Made by a program: the position numbers and the translations under genes. Of a stretch of 7,700 bases of DNA, positions 1 through 6,776 are shown piece by piece. The notes beneath the pieces were generated by a model. The model did no database searches. It saw nothing but the letters and a program-made list of their open reading frames with translations, and was not told the origin of the DNA. Source of the stretch: Christensenellaceae bacterium (GTDB taxonomy: Bacteria; Bacillota; Clostridia; Christensenellales; Borkfalkiaceae); the NCBI GenBank assembly GCA_948482865.1, contig CAOMHR010000076.1, forward strand, positions 1 through 7,700. Direction: 5' to 3'. The stretch's first letter is position 1. Each line of letters starts with the position of its first letter.

Positions 1-756
1 CGCCGTATGTCCGTCGGATACGGGCACGCGCAGACACTGCGCGGTAATTACGGGGGACGTTGCGGAGACGATTTTGCCGTCCTTTATTTCGCCCCATATT
101 TTCAAAGGCTCTGCTTCGCTCTTTTGTTCTTCGCCGCCGATATAGGGGATTACGTTGTCGCAGATTTCGGGCATTGTTTCAAATGTTTTGCCCGCGCCCG
201 AGATAGCCTGATAAGTCGTGACCGCCGCGCATTTTATACCGTATTTTTTCAAAGGGTGCAACAGCGGCACGTAGGATTGGAGCGAGCAGTTGCTTTTTAC
301 CGCGATAAATCCGCGTTTTGTGCCGAGTCGCTTTTTCTGCACGGGAATAACGGAAAGATGTTCCGCGTTGACTTCGGGAATAATCATAGGCACGTCGTCC
401 GTAAAACGGTGCGCCGAGTTGTTTGAAACTATCGGACATTCGAGTTTTGCATACTCGTATTCAAGCCCGCGTATTTGTTCTTTGGGCATATTTACCGCGC
501 AAAAACAGAAGTCGACAGTTTTTGCAATGGTCTGTTTGTCGGCGGAAGCGTCCATAACGACCATATTTTTGAATTTTTCGGGCAAGGGTTCCGTCATATG
601 CCAGCGCTTTACCGCGTCGCCGTATTTTTTGCCCGCCGAAGAAGCCGAAGCCGCAAGGCAGACCACGTTAAACCAGGGGTGGTTTTCAAGTAACAGCAAA
701 AAACGCTGTCCCACCATACCTGTTGCGCCGATTACACCTACATTAAACTTTTTCAT
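1..756 (-). CDS. asd: Aspartate-semialdehyde dehydrogenase, 3' end cut off by the window edge
   Basis: Reading leftward from the ATG at 756-754, 252 codons stay open to the window edge. The family is about 350 residues, so roughly the last 100 are missing. The enzyme makes aspartate-4-semialdehyde from aspartyl-phosphate with NADPH, in the cytosolic route to lysine/diaminopimelate, threonine and methionine. Visible hallmarks: the Rossmann motif GATGMVGQR (residues 10-18), the phosphate-loop SNNSAHR (111-117), the active-site SNCSLQ with nucleophile C157, QAISGAG soon after, and RVPVSDGHT ending at H250-T251. R243 and H250 are seven residues apart, the spacing of the substrate-binding Arg and catalytic His in the E. 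coli enzyme. HPWF and GMVGQRF near the start suggest the archaeal/fungal-like branch. The start is supported by an AAGGA ribosome site at 768-764, seven bases upstream. Family identity is very secure; the branch assignment is inference. Confidence 0.95.
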   Translation of the reverse strand, partial: MKKFNVGVIGATGMVGQRFLLLLENHPWFNVVCLAASASSAGKKYGDAVKRWHMTEPLPEKFKNMVVMDASADKQTIAKTVDFCFCAVNMPKEQIRGLEYEYAKLECPIVSNNSAHRFTDDVPMIIPEVNAEHLSVIPVQKKRLGTKRGFIAVKSNCSLQSYVPLLHPLKKYGIKCAAVTTYQAISGAGKTFETMPEICDNVIPYIGGEEQKSEAEPLKIWGEIKDGKIVSATSPVITAQCLRVPVSDGHTA

Positions 757-786
757 AGTTAATTCCTTATTCTATATTATATATTA

Positions 787-815
787 AAAATATCATAACG
801 CGCGGTAATTGTAAA
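787..815 (-). promoter_or_regulatory. Putative SigA promoter of asd
   Basis: On the minus strand a TTTACA -35 box (815-810) lies exactly 17 bases before a TATTTT -10 box (792-787). TTTACA matches five of six consensus bases and TATTTT four of six. A second possible -10, TATGAT (797-792), lacks a good -35. Transcription would begin near 780, giving a leader of only about 25 bases, too short for a lysine riboswitch or T-box. Confidence 0.5.
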
Positions 816-864
816 GTTTTTTATACGGCACTTGTGCGTTAAAAAACAAATAAGCGGTCGTTAA

Positions 865-878
865 AACCGAAATCGGTT
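865..878. promoter_or_regulatory. Compact inverted repeat upstream of the rightward promoter, possible operator
   Basis: AACCGA at 865-870 is separated by two A's from TCGGTT at 873-878, a perfect 6+6 inverted repeat. It ends nine bases before the -35 box at 888, a common place for an activator site, and also lies upstream of the asd promoter. Further CGGTT/AACCG copies occur at 898-902, 952-956 and 967-971. A binding protein is inferred only from symmetry and position. Confidence 0.35.
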
Positions 879-887
879 CACGATTAA

Positions 888-916
888 TTGACGGAAACGG
901 TTTTTTATATTATAAT
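888..916 (+). promoter_or_regulatory. Strong SigA-type promoter for the GNAT-like gene
   Basis: TTGACG (888-893, five of six consensus bases) and a perfect TATAAT (911-916) are separated by 17 bases. This is the best promoter match in the window. Transcription should start near 923, leaving a leader of about 100 bases before the ATG at 1026. A CGGTT motif sits inside the spacer. Confidence 0.7.
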
Positions 917-950
917 AATAAGGTAATTTCTTTATAATTTCGTATTATGT

Positions 951-972
951 ACGGTTATACGGAAAGAACCGT
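951..972 (+). promoter_or_regulatory. Small stem-loop in the 5' leader of the GNAT-like gene
   Basis: ACGGTT (951-956) can pair with AACCGT (967-972) around a 10-base loop, within the predicted transcribed leader. The stem is only 6 bp and no U-tract follows, so it is not an intrinsic terminator. It may be a weak leader structure, or a further copy of the CGGTT/AACCG DNA motif found upstream. Confidence 0.25.
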
Positions 973-1025
973 TCCAGCGGCATAAAACGAGATTAAAAGA
1001 ATATTTTACTTAGAGAGAATAAATA

Positions 1026-2150
1026 ATGATACAAATAAAACAGGTTGTTACAAGGAAAGAGCAGATTGATTTTTTGCATTTTCCGTTGAAATTATATAAA
1101 GACAATCAATATTTCGTACCGCCTTTATACGGCGACGAAAAACAGATTTTCAATAAAAACTATATGTATTACGACCAAGCGGAAGCCGTTTATTACAATG
1201 CATATAAAGACGGCAAAATGGTCGGTCGCATTTCGGGTATCTGGCAAAAAGCCGCCAATGAAAAGTGGGGGCAGAAACGGGCGAGATTTACGCGTTTTGA
1301 TTGTATAAACGACGCCGAAGTCGCTGAAAAACTTTTTGAAGCGGTTGAAAACTGGGCAAAAAGCAAAAACGCGGAAGAGATTGTGGGGCCGCTCGGCTTT
1401 TCCGACCTTGAACGCGAAGGGTTGCTCATTGAAGGGTTTGACCAGCTTTCCACGTTTGAAGAACAGTACAATTACGACTACTACCAAAATCTTATAGAAA
1501 ACTGCGGCTACGGCAAAGACGTGGACTGGACGGAAAGAAAGGTTTTCTTTTTAGACGACGAAACGGCGAAATACCTTTCCGAAATGAGCGCGGGAATTCT
1601 TAATAAATACGGCTTGAAATTTGTGGAAGCCAAAAACACCCGCGATTTTTTAAAGAGATACGTAGACCAGATTTTTAACATCTGGGACGAAACTTACGGC
1701 AAAATTTACGGCACCGTTCCGTTTACAGACAGAGTAAAAAAATCTATGCTGGCAAACTTCAAGCTGGTTATAGATTTGCGGTTTATCGCGGCTATCGTGG
1801 ACAAGGACGATAAAATAGTTGCATTCGGCGTGCTGTTCCCGTCTATGGCGAAGGCTGTTCAGAAGTCCGGCGGAAGGCTTACGCCCGCCTGCATTGTCAA
1901 GTTGCTGCGCAGTATTAAAAAGCCCCGCATAGTGGATATGGCGCTGATAGGCGTAATAGATAAATACGTGAATACGGGCGTTGCAATGGCGCTGGTGTCG
2001 GCATTTAACGGACGTTTGCCGGATTACGGTGTGGAGTACGCAGAAACCAATCTCATACTCGAAGAAAACGCCCATATGCAGAATCTGTTGAAGCGTTTTA
2101 ATACCAAACAGCATAAACGCCGCCGTTGCTATATTAAAAATTTAAAGTAA
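1026..2150 (+). CDS. GNAT-fold N-acetyltransferase-like protein, substrate unknown
   Basis: This 374-residue protein matches a widespread family of long, two-part GNAT-superfamily proteins. Recognisable conserved stretches are FVPPL at 30-34 with DEK after it, the AEAVYYNAY...VGRISGI strand pair at 53-72, GPLGFSDLEREGLLIEGFD at 121-139, and YNYDYYQNLIENCGYGK at 148-164. The C-terminal half looks like the acetyl-CoA-binding core: VAFGVLFPS (265-273), then GVIDKYVNTGVAMALVSAF (309-327) where motif A would be, and ETNLILEENAHMQNLLKRF (340-358) where motif B would be. It lacks signal peptide and membrane segments, so it is probably cytosolic. It likely moves an acyl group from acyl-CoA to an amine, but nothing here indicates the acceptor. 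The ATG follows a weak purine-rich AGAGAG (1012-1017). It is transcribed alone from its own promoter, divergently from asd. No terminator is evident behind it. Confidence 0.8.
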   Translation: MIQIKQVVTRKEQIDFLHFPLKLYKDNQYFVPPLYGDEKQIFNKNYMYYDQAEAVYYNAYKDGKMVGRISGIWQKAANEKWGQKRARFTRFDCINDAEVAEKLFEAVENWAKSKNAEEIVGPLGFSDLEREGLLIEGFDQLSTFEEQYNYDYYQNLIENCGYGKDVDWTERKVFFLDDETAKYLSEMSAGILNKYGLKFVEAKNTRDFLKRYVDQIFNIWDETYGKIYGTVPFTDRVKKSMLANFKLVIDLRFIAAIVDKDDKIVAFGVLFPSMAKAVQKSGGRLTPACIVKLLRSIKKPRIVDMALIGVIDKYVNTGVAMALVSAFNGRLPDYGVEYAETNLILEENAHMQNLLKRFNTKQHKRRRCYIKNLK

Positions 2151-2215
2151 TTTTGAAATGATCCGCCGACGACAAAGACGGTTGCGGCATGGTTAAATAT
2201 TACAGCAGTCCGTTA

Positions 2216-2254
2216 AAACAGTTGAAATTATCTGAAAAATAGTTTATACTGTTT
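2216..2254. promoter_or_regulatory. Inverted repeat bracketing the operon promoter
   Basis: AAACAGT (2216-2222) and ACTGTTT (2248-2254) are perfect 7-bp inverted arms whose centres are 32 bases apart, about three helical turns. The left arm touches the first base of the -35 box and the right arm covers the last three bases of the -10 box, so a protein bound to both would block RNA polymerase. Symmetry and position are visible; operator function is inference, and a 7-bp match could be chance in AT-rich DNA. Confidence 0.3.
2222..2250 (+). promoter_or_regulatory. SigA-type promoter of the five-gene hsp33 operon
   Basis: TTGAAA (2222-2227, five of six) and TATACT (2245-2250, five of six) are separated by 17 bases. 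The start would be near 2257, leaving a leader of about 47 bases before the ATG at 2304. The rest of the 153-base gap after the GNAT-like gene holds no convincing terminator, so some read-through from that gene is possible. Confidence 0.65.
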
Positions 2255-2303
2255 AAAGTACGCAAGTTATTGCTTACACGATAAATTATTAAGGTTTTAC
2301 ATA

Positions 2304-3569
2304 ATGAAACTAAACGTAAACAACCTTGAAGGCAAGGAAATAGCCGACGATTATTCAAGGCAGGCGGCGACCCGCGGAAGGTGGGGCGAAACCTGGGACA
2401 TTTTCAAGTCTAACTTCGGTAAAATAGTTTTAATCAACATCCTTGTGCTTATAACTTTTGCGCCTGCCGTTGCCATAATGGTTTTCCGCGCAATGTACAT
2501 TGCCAATCTCGGCGCAATGTATCCGTTTAACTCCAACACGGGTTTGGGCTATCCCTATTATCCCGACGTGCAGGGACTTGCCGAAAATATTCATCTCACT
2601 GCCGACCTGTTGTTTTATTCGCTGCTTGTGGTCGCAGGCTTTATCGCATCTATCGGACTTGCCGGCGGCGCGTATTCGGTTAAAAAACTTTTAAGCACTC
2701 ACGGAAAATTTTCATTTAAAAGTTTCTTCCACGGCGTAAAAGTTTGCTATTTCAACACGGTTCTGCCCGTAACCATTTTTATGGTTTTCCTTGTGGGAAC
2801 AATGCTTTTGGGCGACTGGAAAGATTACGTAATAGCAATAGGGCAGTCCAGACACGGTCCGCTTACCGCTTATTCGTTTGCGATAATAGGAACGGTGCTG
2901 GTAGGAATTTACTGCGCTTGGGTCTTTGTCGTGGGCGTAAGTTACAGGGTAAAGATAGGACAGGTATTCAAAAACGCTTTCGTACTGCTTATAGGCAGCC
3001 CCATCCATACGGCATTTTTTGCCGCGTTTGCAATGATTCCCGTATGGCTGTATATAATAGGCTCGGCAACCGATATTGTCAGATTAATTTCTTATATAGT
3101 ATTTATCTTTTTGGGCTTCTCGTTTATGTTGCTGGTGTGGTTCAGTTTCACACAGTGGGTGCTGGATATGTACGTTACCCCCAACATACAAAAAGCTCAG
3201 GAAGAAGCGCAAGCGGCAATGTCGCCCAAGGAACTTGCGGCGCACAAGCAGGAAGAAGACAAGCGCGTCGCTATGGAATTGCTTGCGGCAGGCAAGAGCG
3301 AGCTTATCGGCAAACCCATTAAGCCCATTCCCGACGAAAATACGCTGACCGTCATTTCCGGTCCGATTAACCGCAAGTCGATAGGACAGGTTTCCGCCGA
3401 ACGCGAAAAATTGAAGGACGACGTGCTTTCTTACGAAACCGAGCATATGTCCGACCCTGTTTACGCGGAATACCATAAGCTGTTTGCCGAACGCGAAAAG
3501 GCGTTGAAGACGGACGGCAAAAAGGGTAAAAAGAAGAAACTGTCAACCGACAATCTTCTTAAAAAATAG
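2304..3569 (+). CDS. Six-TM integral membrane protein with charged lysine-rich cytoplasmic tail, function unknown
   Basis: I do not recognise this 421-residue protein with confidence. A soluble N-terminus of about 38 residues, including RWGETWDIFKSNFGK (26-40), leads into six hydrophobic segments near 41-63, 101-124, 150-170, 189-212, 225-252 and 258-282. There is no cleavable signal peptide. A run rich in Gly, Tyr and Pro (about 70-90) forms the first external loop. After W285 the chain turns soluble: a charged helix QKAQEEAQAAMSPKELAAHK (296-315), a Pro-rich link (337-345), then another charged region ending in KKGKKKK (406-412). Six TMs should place both ends inside the cell. The amphipathic start before TM1 loosely recalls YesL/DUF624-type proteins, but that family is shorter and lacks this tail. 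AAGG at 2291-2294 lies nine bases before the ATG. It is first in the operon, eight bases before the methyltransferase gene. Confidence 0.85.
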   Translation: MKLNVNNLEGKEIADDYSRQAATRGRWGETWDIFKSNFGKIVLINILVLITFAPAVAIMVFRAMYIANLGAMYPFNSNTGLGYPYYPDVQGLAENIHLTADLLFYSLLVVAGFIASIGLAGGAYSVKKLLSTHGKFSFKSFFHGVKVCYFNTVLPVTIFMVFLVGTMLLGDWKDYVIAIGQSRHGPLTAYSFAIIGTVLVGIYCAWVFVVGVSYRVKIGQVFKNAFVLLIGSPIHTAFFAAFAMIPVWLYIIGSATDIVRLISYIVFIFLGFSFMLLVWFSFTQWVLDMYVTPNIQKAQEEAQAAMSPKELAAHKQEEDKRVAMELLAAGKSELIGKPIKPIPDENTLTVISGPINRKSIGQVSAEREKLKDDVLSYETEHMSDPVYAEYHKLFAEREKALKTDGKKGKKKKLSTDNLLKK

Positions 3570-3577
3570 GAAAACAA

Positions 3578-4300
3578 ATGGCAAATTCTTACACTGCGCT
3601 CGGCAGATGGTTTGAATATCTGAATAACGACTGCGGCTATGAAAAATGGTCGCAGTATTTAATTGAGCGGCTTAAAAGCCTTGGCGCGGGCAGCCGCGGC
3701 GTTGATATAGGCTGCGGCAACGGCTATTTCACGCGCGCGCTTATAAAGGCGGGTTATTCCACGTTAGGGGTGGACGTTTCACCGCAGATGCTGGACGGGG
3801 CGCAACAACTTTCTTTTAAAGAAGGCGTCCGCGCTGAATTTTTACTCGGCGATATTACCAAACTAAAATTGAATTTCAAAGCCGACTTCTGCGTGGCGGT
3901 GAACGACTGCCTTAACTACGTCTCGCGCGAAAAACTTAAAACGGCTTTTGCCCGCGTCCACGGTTGCCTTAAAAAGGGCGGCGCGTTTATATTCGATATA
4001 AGCTCGGCGCACAAACTCAAAAATATAATAGGCAACAACCTATTTGCGGAAGACAACGAAAATCTTACCTATCTGTGGTTCAACAGCCTTAACGGCGAAA
4101 GCGTGACTATGGATCTGACCTTTTTCGAAAAGGGCGGCGACGGTAAATACGTGCGCAGCGACGAGCGGCATATCCAGTATATCCATGAAGAAGACGACGT
4201 TTGCGCCGCGCTGGAAGAAAGCGGTTTTGCCGTAAAATGCGAAGGGCATCTGGGCGGAGAAAAAACTGATAGGATAAATTTTATCTGTACACGGCTATGA
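3578..4300 (+). CDS. Class I SAM-dependent methyltransferase, YqeM-like
   Basis: This 240-residue protein is a compact Rossmann-fold methyltransferase. Motif I is VDIGCGNG (42-49), the SAM-binding loop. The acidic residue at the end of strand 2 is D66 in GVDVSPQML, followed by GDITKL (91-96), the strand DFCVAVNDCLNYV (103-115), and LKKGGAFIFDI (131-141). The N-terminal YTALGRWFEYLNNDCGYEKWSQYL resembles the opening of Firmicutes YqeM-type enzymes. The C-terminal part, with alternating strands and the word DLTFF, probably completes the substrate pocket. The acceptor (small molecule, RNA or protein) cannot be read from the sequence. It starts eight bases after the membrane-protein stop, with TAGGA overlapping that stop as ribosome site. 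Its TGA overlaps the hsp33 ATG as ATGA. It has eight cysteines in 240 residues, high like its two downstream neighbours. Confidence 0.88.
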   Translation: MANSYTALGRWFEYLNNDCGYEKWSQYLIERLKSLGAGSRGVDIGCGNGYFTRALIKAGYSTLGVDVSPQMLDGAQQLSFKEGVRAEFLLGDITKLKLNFKADFCVAVNDCLNYVSREKLKTAFARVHGCLKKGGAFIFDISSAHKLKNIIGNNLFAEDNENLTYLWFNSLNGESVTMDLTFFEKGGDGKYVRSDERHIQYIHEEDDVCAALEESGFAVKCEGHLGGEKTDRINFICTRL

Positions 4301-5121
4301 ATAAATTATACAAGGCTTTGATATTCGACAGGGAAGTTTCGCTTTCCGTGCTTGAAACTACCGATTTGGTGAACGACGCAATCAGAATTCATAATCTTGA
4401 CGAAAGTTCGGCAAAAACGCTGGGCGGTATGCTTACCTGCGCAGCTTATATGGCGGGCTGTTTAAAGAGCGAGCGCGGCGCAATTTCGCTTACCGTAAAA
4501 GCGGGCGGCGACTCGGCAACGGTCAGCGTTTCGGGCAATATACTGGGGCATATCCGCGGCTATATAGACGGTTCTTGCAAGGGCAGGCTGAACGGCGGTT
4601 CGCTCACGGTCATCAAGGACGACGGGTTTTTCCGTCCCTTTGTGGGAACATGCGAACTTGTTGGCGAAGACCTTTCGGAAAATCTTATGCAGTACTTTGA
4701 TAAAAGCGAACAAATTCCCACGGCGGTTGCGTTCGGCGTAAAATGCAAGGACGGCAAATGCGTTGCCGCAGGCGGCGTGGTTATGCAACTTTTGCCCGGT
4801 ACAAAACAGGAAAATATGGACAGGGCGGAAGAAGCTATGCAAAATTTCGTGAACGCGGCGGACGTGGTGGAAAAGTACGGCGCGGACGGAATAGTAAACG
4901 AAATTTTAAAGGACGAGCTGGCGGGCGAAAGGATTTATCAGACTTTTCCCGAATATAAATGCAACTGCTCGCGTAAAAAAATAGAGAGCGTAATTTTATC
5001 TCTCGGCAAAGAAGAAGCGTTTAACATAATCAGGGACGAAGGGCAGGTAAAAGTTCACTGCCACTACTGCAACACGGACCACGTATTTTCGCGGGACGAC
5101 GTTGAAAAATTGTTTGAATAA
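4297..5121 (+). CDS. hslO: Hsp33 redox-regulated holdase chaperone
   Basis: Hsp33 is a cytosolic ATP-independent chaperone. In reducing conditions four cysteines hold zinc; oxidative unfolding releases it and exposes the client-binding surface. All four are here: CNC (C222, C224) and CHYC (C255, C258), with the same 33-residue step between pairs as in E. coli. The N-terminal domain shows TTDLVNDAIRIHNL (21-34), LTVIKDDGF (103-111), SEQIPTAVAFGV (137-148) and AAGGVVMQLLPG (157-168). The protein is 274 residues against about 290 usual; the main shortening is between GYI (88-90) and LTVIKD (103-108), about 14 residues less than in B. subtilis. Six further cysteines (48, 55, 94, 119, 150, 155) lie outside the zinc site. 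No clear ribosome site precedes the ATG, which overlaps the methyltransferase stop, so translation probably depends on coupling. Identity is secure. Confidence 0.96.
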   Translation: MNKLYKALIFDREVSLSVLETTDLVNDAIRIHNLDESSAKTLGGMLTCAAYMAGCLKSERGAISLTVKAGGDSATVSVSGNILGHIRGYIDGSCKGRLNGGSLTVIKDDGFFRPFVGTCELVGEDLSENLMQYFDKSEQIPTAVAFGVKCKDGKCVAAGGVVMQLLPGTKQENMDRAEEAMQNFVNAADVVEKYGADGIVNEILKDELAGERIYQTFPEYKCNCSRKKIESVILSLGKEEAFNIIRDEGQVKVHCHYCNTDHVFSRDDVEKLFE

Positions 5122-5123
5122 AA

Positions 5124-6776
5124 ATGAAAAAGACTATCGGTATCGATTTAAGCAGCGACAGGCTCATAAGTCTTGCCGCCGACATGGTCGAAAATCACAA
5201 CTATATAGGCGCGCTGAAAATGCTTAACAAGAACGCGGATTTGCACTGCAACGACGCGGATTCTTATATGCTGTACGCGGAAATTTTCGACGATATCGAA
5301 CTGTACGAAAAGTGCGTGAACGGCTGGTTCAAATTTATTGACTGCGCCGAAGAAAACGAACTTTCCGAAGCGTACGAAGGCCTTGCCGTCGCTTATATGA
5401 ATCTGGGCAATGAGCATTTTTCCGCTTACTATTACAACAAACTTTTAATCGATACGGACGACCTTGACGCCGAAGCGCGCGGGGAGATAATTTCGTCATT
5501 TTTAAGCCGCGACGAAAACCCTTTGAAATTTGTATATCCGCCGAAACTTGCCGACTATTCGGAAGTGATTTCAAACGGCGTGGAGCAGATGAAGCAGGGC
5601 GCGTACGATAAGGCGGTTGAAGAGTTTGAAAAAGTGGACGAAGAAAACGACAGTTACCGCTCTGCACGTAATTACATTGCAATGTGCGACATAATCTGCG
5701 ACAAGTGTGACGAAGCCGAAGCGGAATGCCTTGCCTTGCTGAAAAAGTATCCCGACAACGTTCAGGCGCTTACCACGCTTGCGGCGGTCAAGACAGAGCA
5801 GAAAAAGAGCGAAGAGAGCAAACTTCTCGCGCAAAAGCTACTGTCTCTGAACGTTACCGCGACGGACGATATTTACAAAATAGCCACGGTTTGCTGTGAA
5901 AACAAAATGCACGAAGAAGCGTACAAACTTTTCTGCAAACTGGAACAGGAGCTTTTTTACGACAGTTCGGTAATATACTTCAAGGCGGTTTCCGCTTACA
6001 ACTGCGGGAAATTCGACGAATGTTTTGCCGCGTTTGATAAACTTTTGACTGTGTATCCCGAATCCGTAACCGCGCGATATTTTTATGAAGCCGCGAGAAA
6101 AGGCGTTGAATGCGGCGAAGTTTCCGAACTGAGTTATTTTTACCGTCTGCCGCAGGACCAGCGCGAAAGCGGTCTGAAAATGCTTGCGGCTTTTTCAAAA
6201 CTTTCCAAAGCGGAAGCGAAAAAACTTTTCAGCATTCTCGACTTGTCGGACTGCGTGCGCTGGTGCTTTGACGAAACGGATTTATCTTCCGACGAGCTGC
6301 AATTTCTTGCCGCCGAGTGCGCCGTAAAGGCGGGACTGGACGGAATTTTGTGCGACCTTTTACTGAACGCCTTTCTGCCCGATTCGCTTAAAGTGCATAT
6401 TCTGACCCTTATCGGCGGGCGCAACGAAGATAATTCTTTCGGCGTGGTTATATGCAATATTTACAAACGCGTAAACTTCCGCGCCCTGCAACTCGGGCGT
6501 GCAAAGCGCAGACAGTTTATTGAAGCGTATGCAAACCTTTCGGCGCATTTTGCGATTATAGACAGCGACTACGGCGAAGCCTTTGCAAGAACCGCCGAAG
6601 AGCTTTATTTAAAACTTGAAGCGGAAAACAAACTTTCGGTAATAGACCATAACGCGCTTTCGGCGGTAATCTACTATAAGGCGGGTATAACCGAAGCGAA
6701 TATTACGCGCAAAAATCTCTGTGATTTTTTTGAAACTACGGAAGAAAAAATTACGGCAATTCTGGGGGAATTATGA
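5124..6776 (+). CDS. Large TPR-repeat protein, cysteine-rich, function unknown
   Basis: This 550-residue, wholly helical protein has no signal peptide or membrane segment and should be cytosolic. Its first 320 residues show degenerate tetratricopeptide repeats, best near 14-44, 147-177, 181-213, 249-282 and 283-316; the last reads YFKAVSAYNCGKFDECFAAF, close to the TPR consensus with the small residues and the final YPES turn. From about 340 to 550 the repeats fade into less regular helices. TPR arrays bind partner proteins and are seldom enzymes. There are 19 cysteines (about 3.5%), including C188, C192, C195 and C202 in one repeat. The ATG is two bases after the hsp33 stop with no good ribosome site, indicating coupling; its own TGA overlaps the next ATG. 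I infer a scaffold or adaptor acting with its operon partners. The exact product is not recognised. Confidence 0.85.
   Translation: MKKTIGIDLSSDRLISLAADMVENHNYIGALKMLNKNADLHCNDADSYMLYAEIFDDIELYEKCVNGWFKFIDCAEENELSEAYEGLAVAYMNLGNEHFSAYYYNKLLIDTDDLDAEARGEIISSFLSRDENPLKFVYPPKLADYSEVISNGVEQMKQGAYDKAVEEFEKVDEENDSYRSARNYIAMCDIICDKCDEAEAECLALLKKYPDNVQALTTLAAVKTEQKKSEESKLLAQKLLSLNVTATDDIYKIATVCCENKMHEEAYKLFCKLEQELFYDSSVIYFKAVSAYNCGKFDECFAAFDKLLTVYPESVTARYFYEAARKGVECGEVSELSYFYRLPQDQRESGLKMLAAFSKLSKAEAKKLFSILDLSDCVRWCFDETDLSSDELQFLAAECAVKAGLDGILCDLLLNAFLPDSLKVHILTLIGGRNEDNSFGVVICNIYKRVNFRALQLGRAKRRQFIEAYANLSAHFAIIDSDYGEAFARTAEELYLKLEAENKLSVIDHNALSAVIYYKAGITEANITRKNLCDFFETTEEKITAILGEL
6764..6768 (+). 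promoter_or_regulatory. G-rich ribosome binding site inside the TPR gene
   Basis: GGGGG followed by AA lies four bases before the ATG at 6773, still within the last codons of the TPR gene. It fixes the start of the final gene and suggests that ribosomes can load there directly as well as by coupling through the ATGA overlap. Confidence 0.55.

Noticed and set aside
7..426. Open frame of 139 codons on the plus strand within the asd region, plus other long alternative frames opposite the main genes
   Set aside because: It runs antisense to a clearly conserved asd reading frame, and the peptide shows no recognisable domain; similar antisense frames lie opposite most genes here because of the codon composition.
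947..985. Twelve-codon reading frame in the leader of the GNAT-like gene (MYGYTERTVPAA)
   Set aside because: It has no ribosome site at a suitable distance, no run of regulatory codons and no attenuator hairpin with a U-tract, so it is probably chance.
757..1025. Lysine riboswitch or T-box upstream of asd
   Set aside because: The best asd promoter leaves a leader of only about 25 bases, and no T-box or lysine-aptamer core sequence is recognisable in the gap.
2163..2187. Possible terminator hairpin CCGC...GCGG behind the GNAT-like gene
   Set aside because: The stem is interrupted by mismatches after 4 bp and no T-run follows.
2158..2196. Twelve-codon arginine-rich frame (MIRRRQRRLRHG) after the GNAT-like gene
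   Set aside because: It is very short, has no ribosome site, and lies upstream of the predicted operon promoter; such composition arises readily from this CG-rich stretch.
4297..4300. Frameshift or gene fusion at the ATGA overlaps (also 6773-6776)
   Set aside because: Both upstream proteins end, and both downstream proteins begin, at family-appropriate or sensible positions, so these are ordinary coupled stop-start overlaps.
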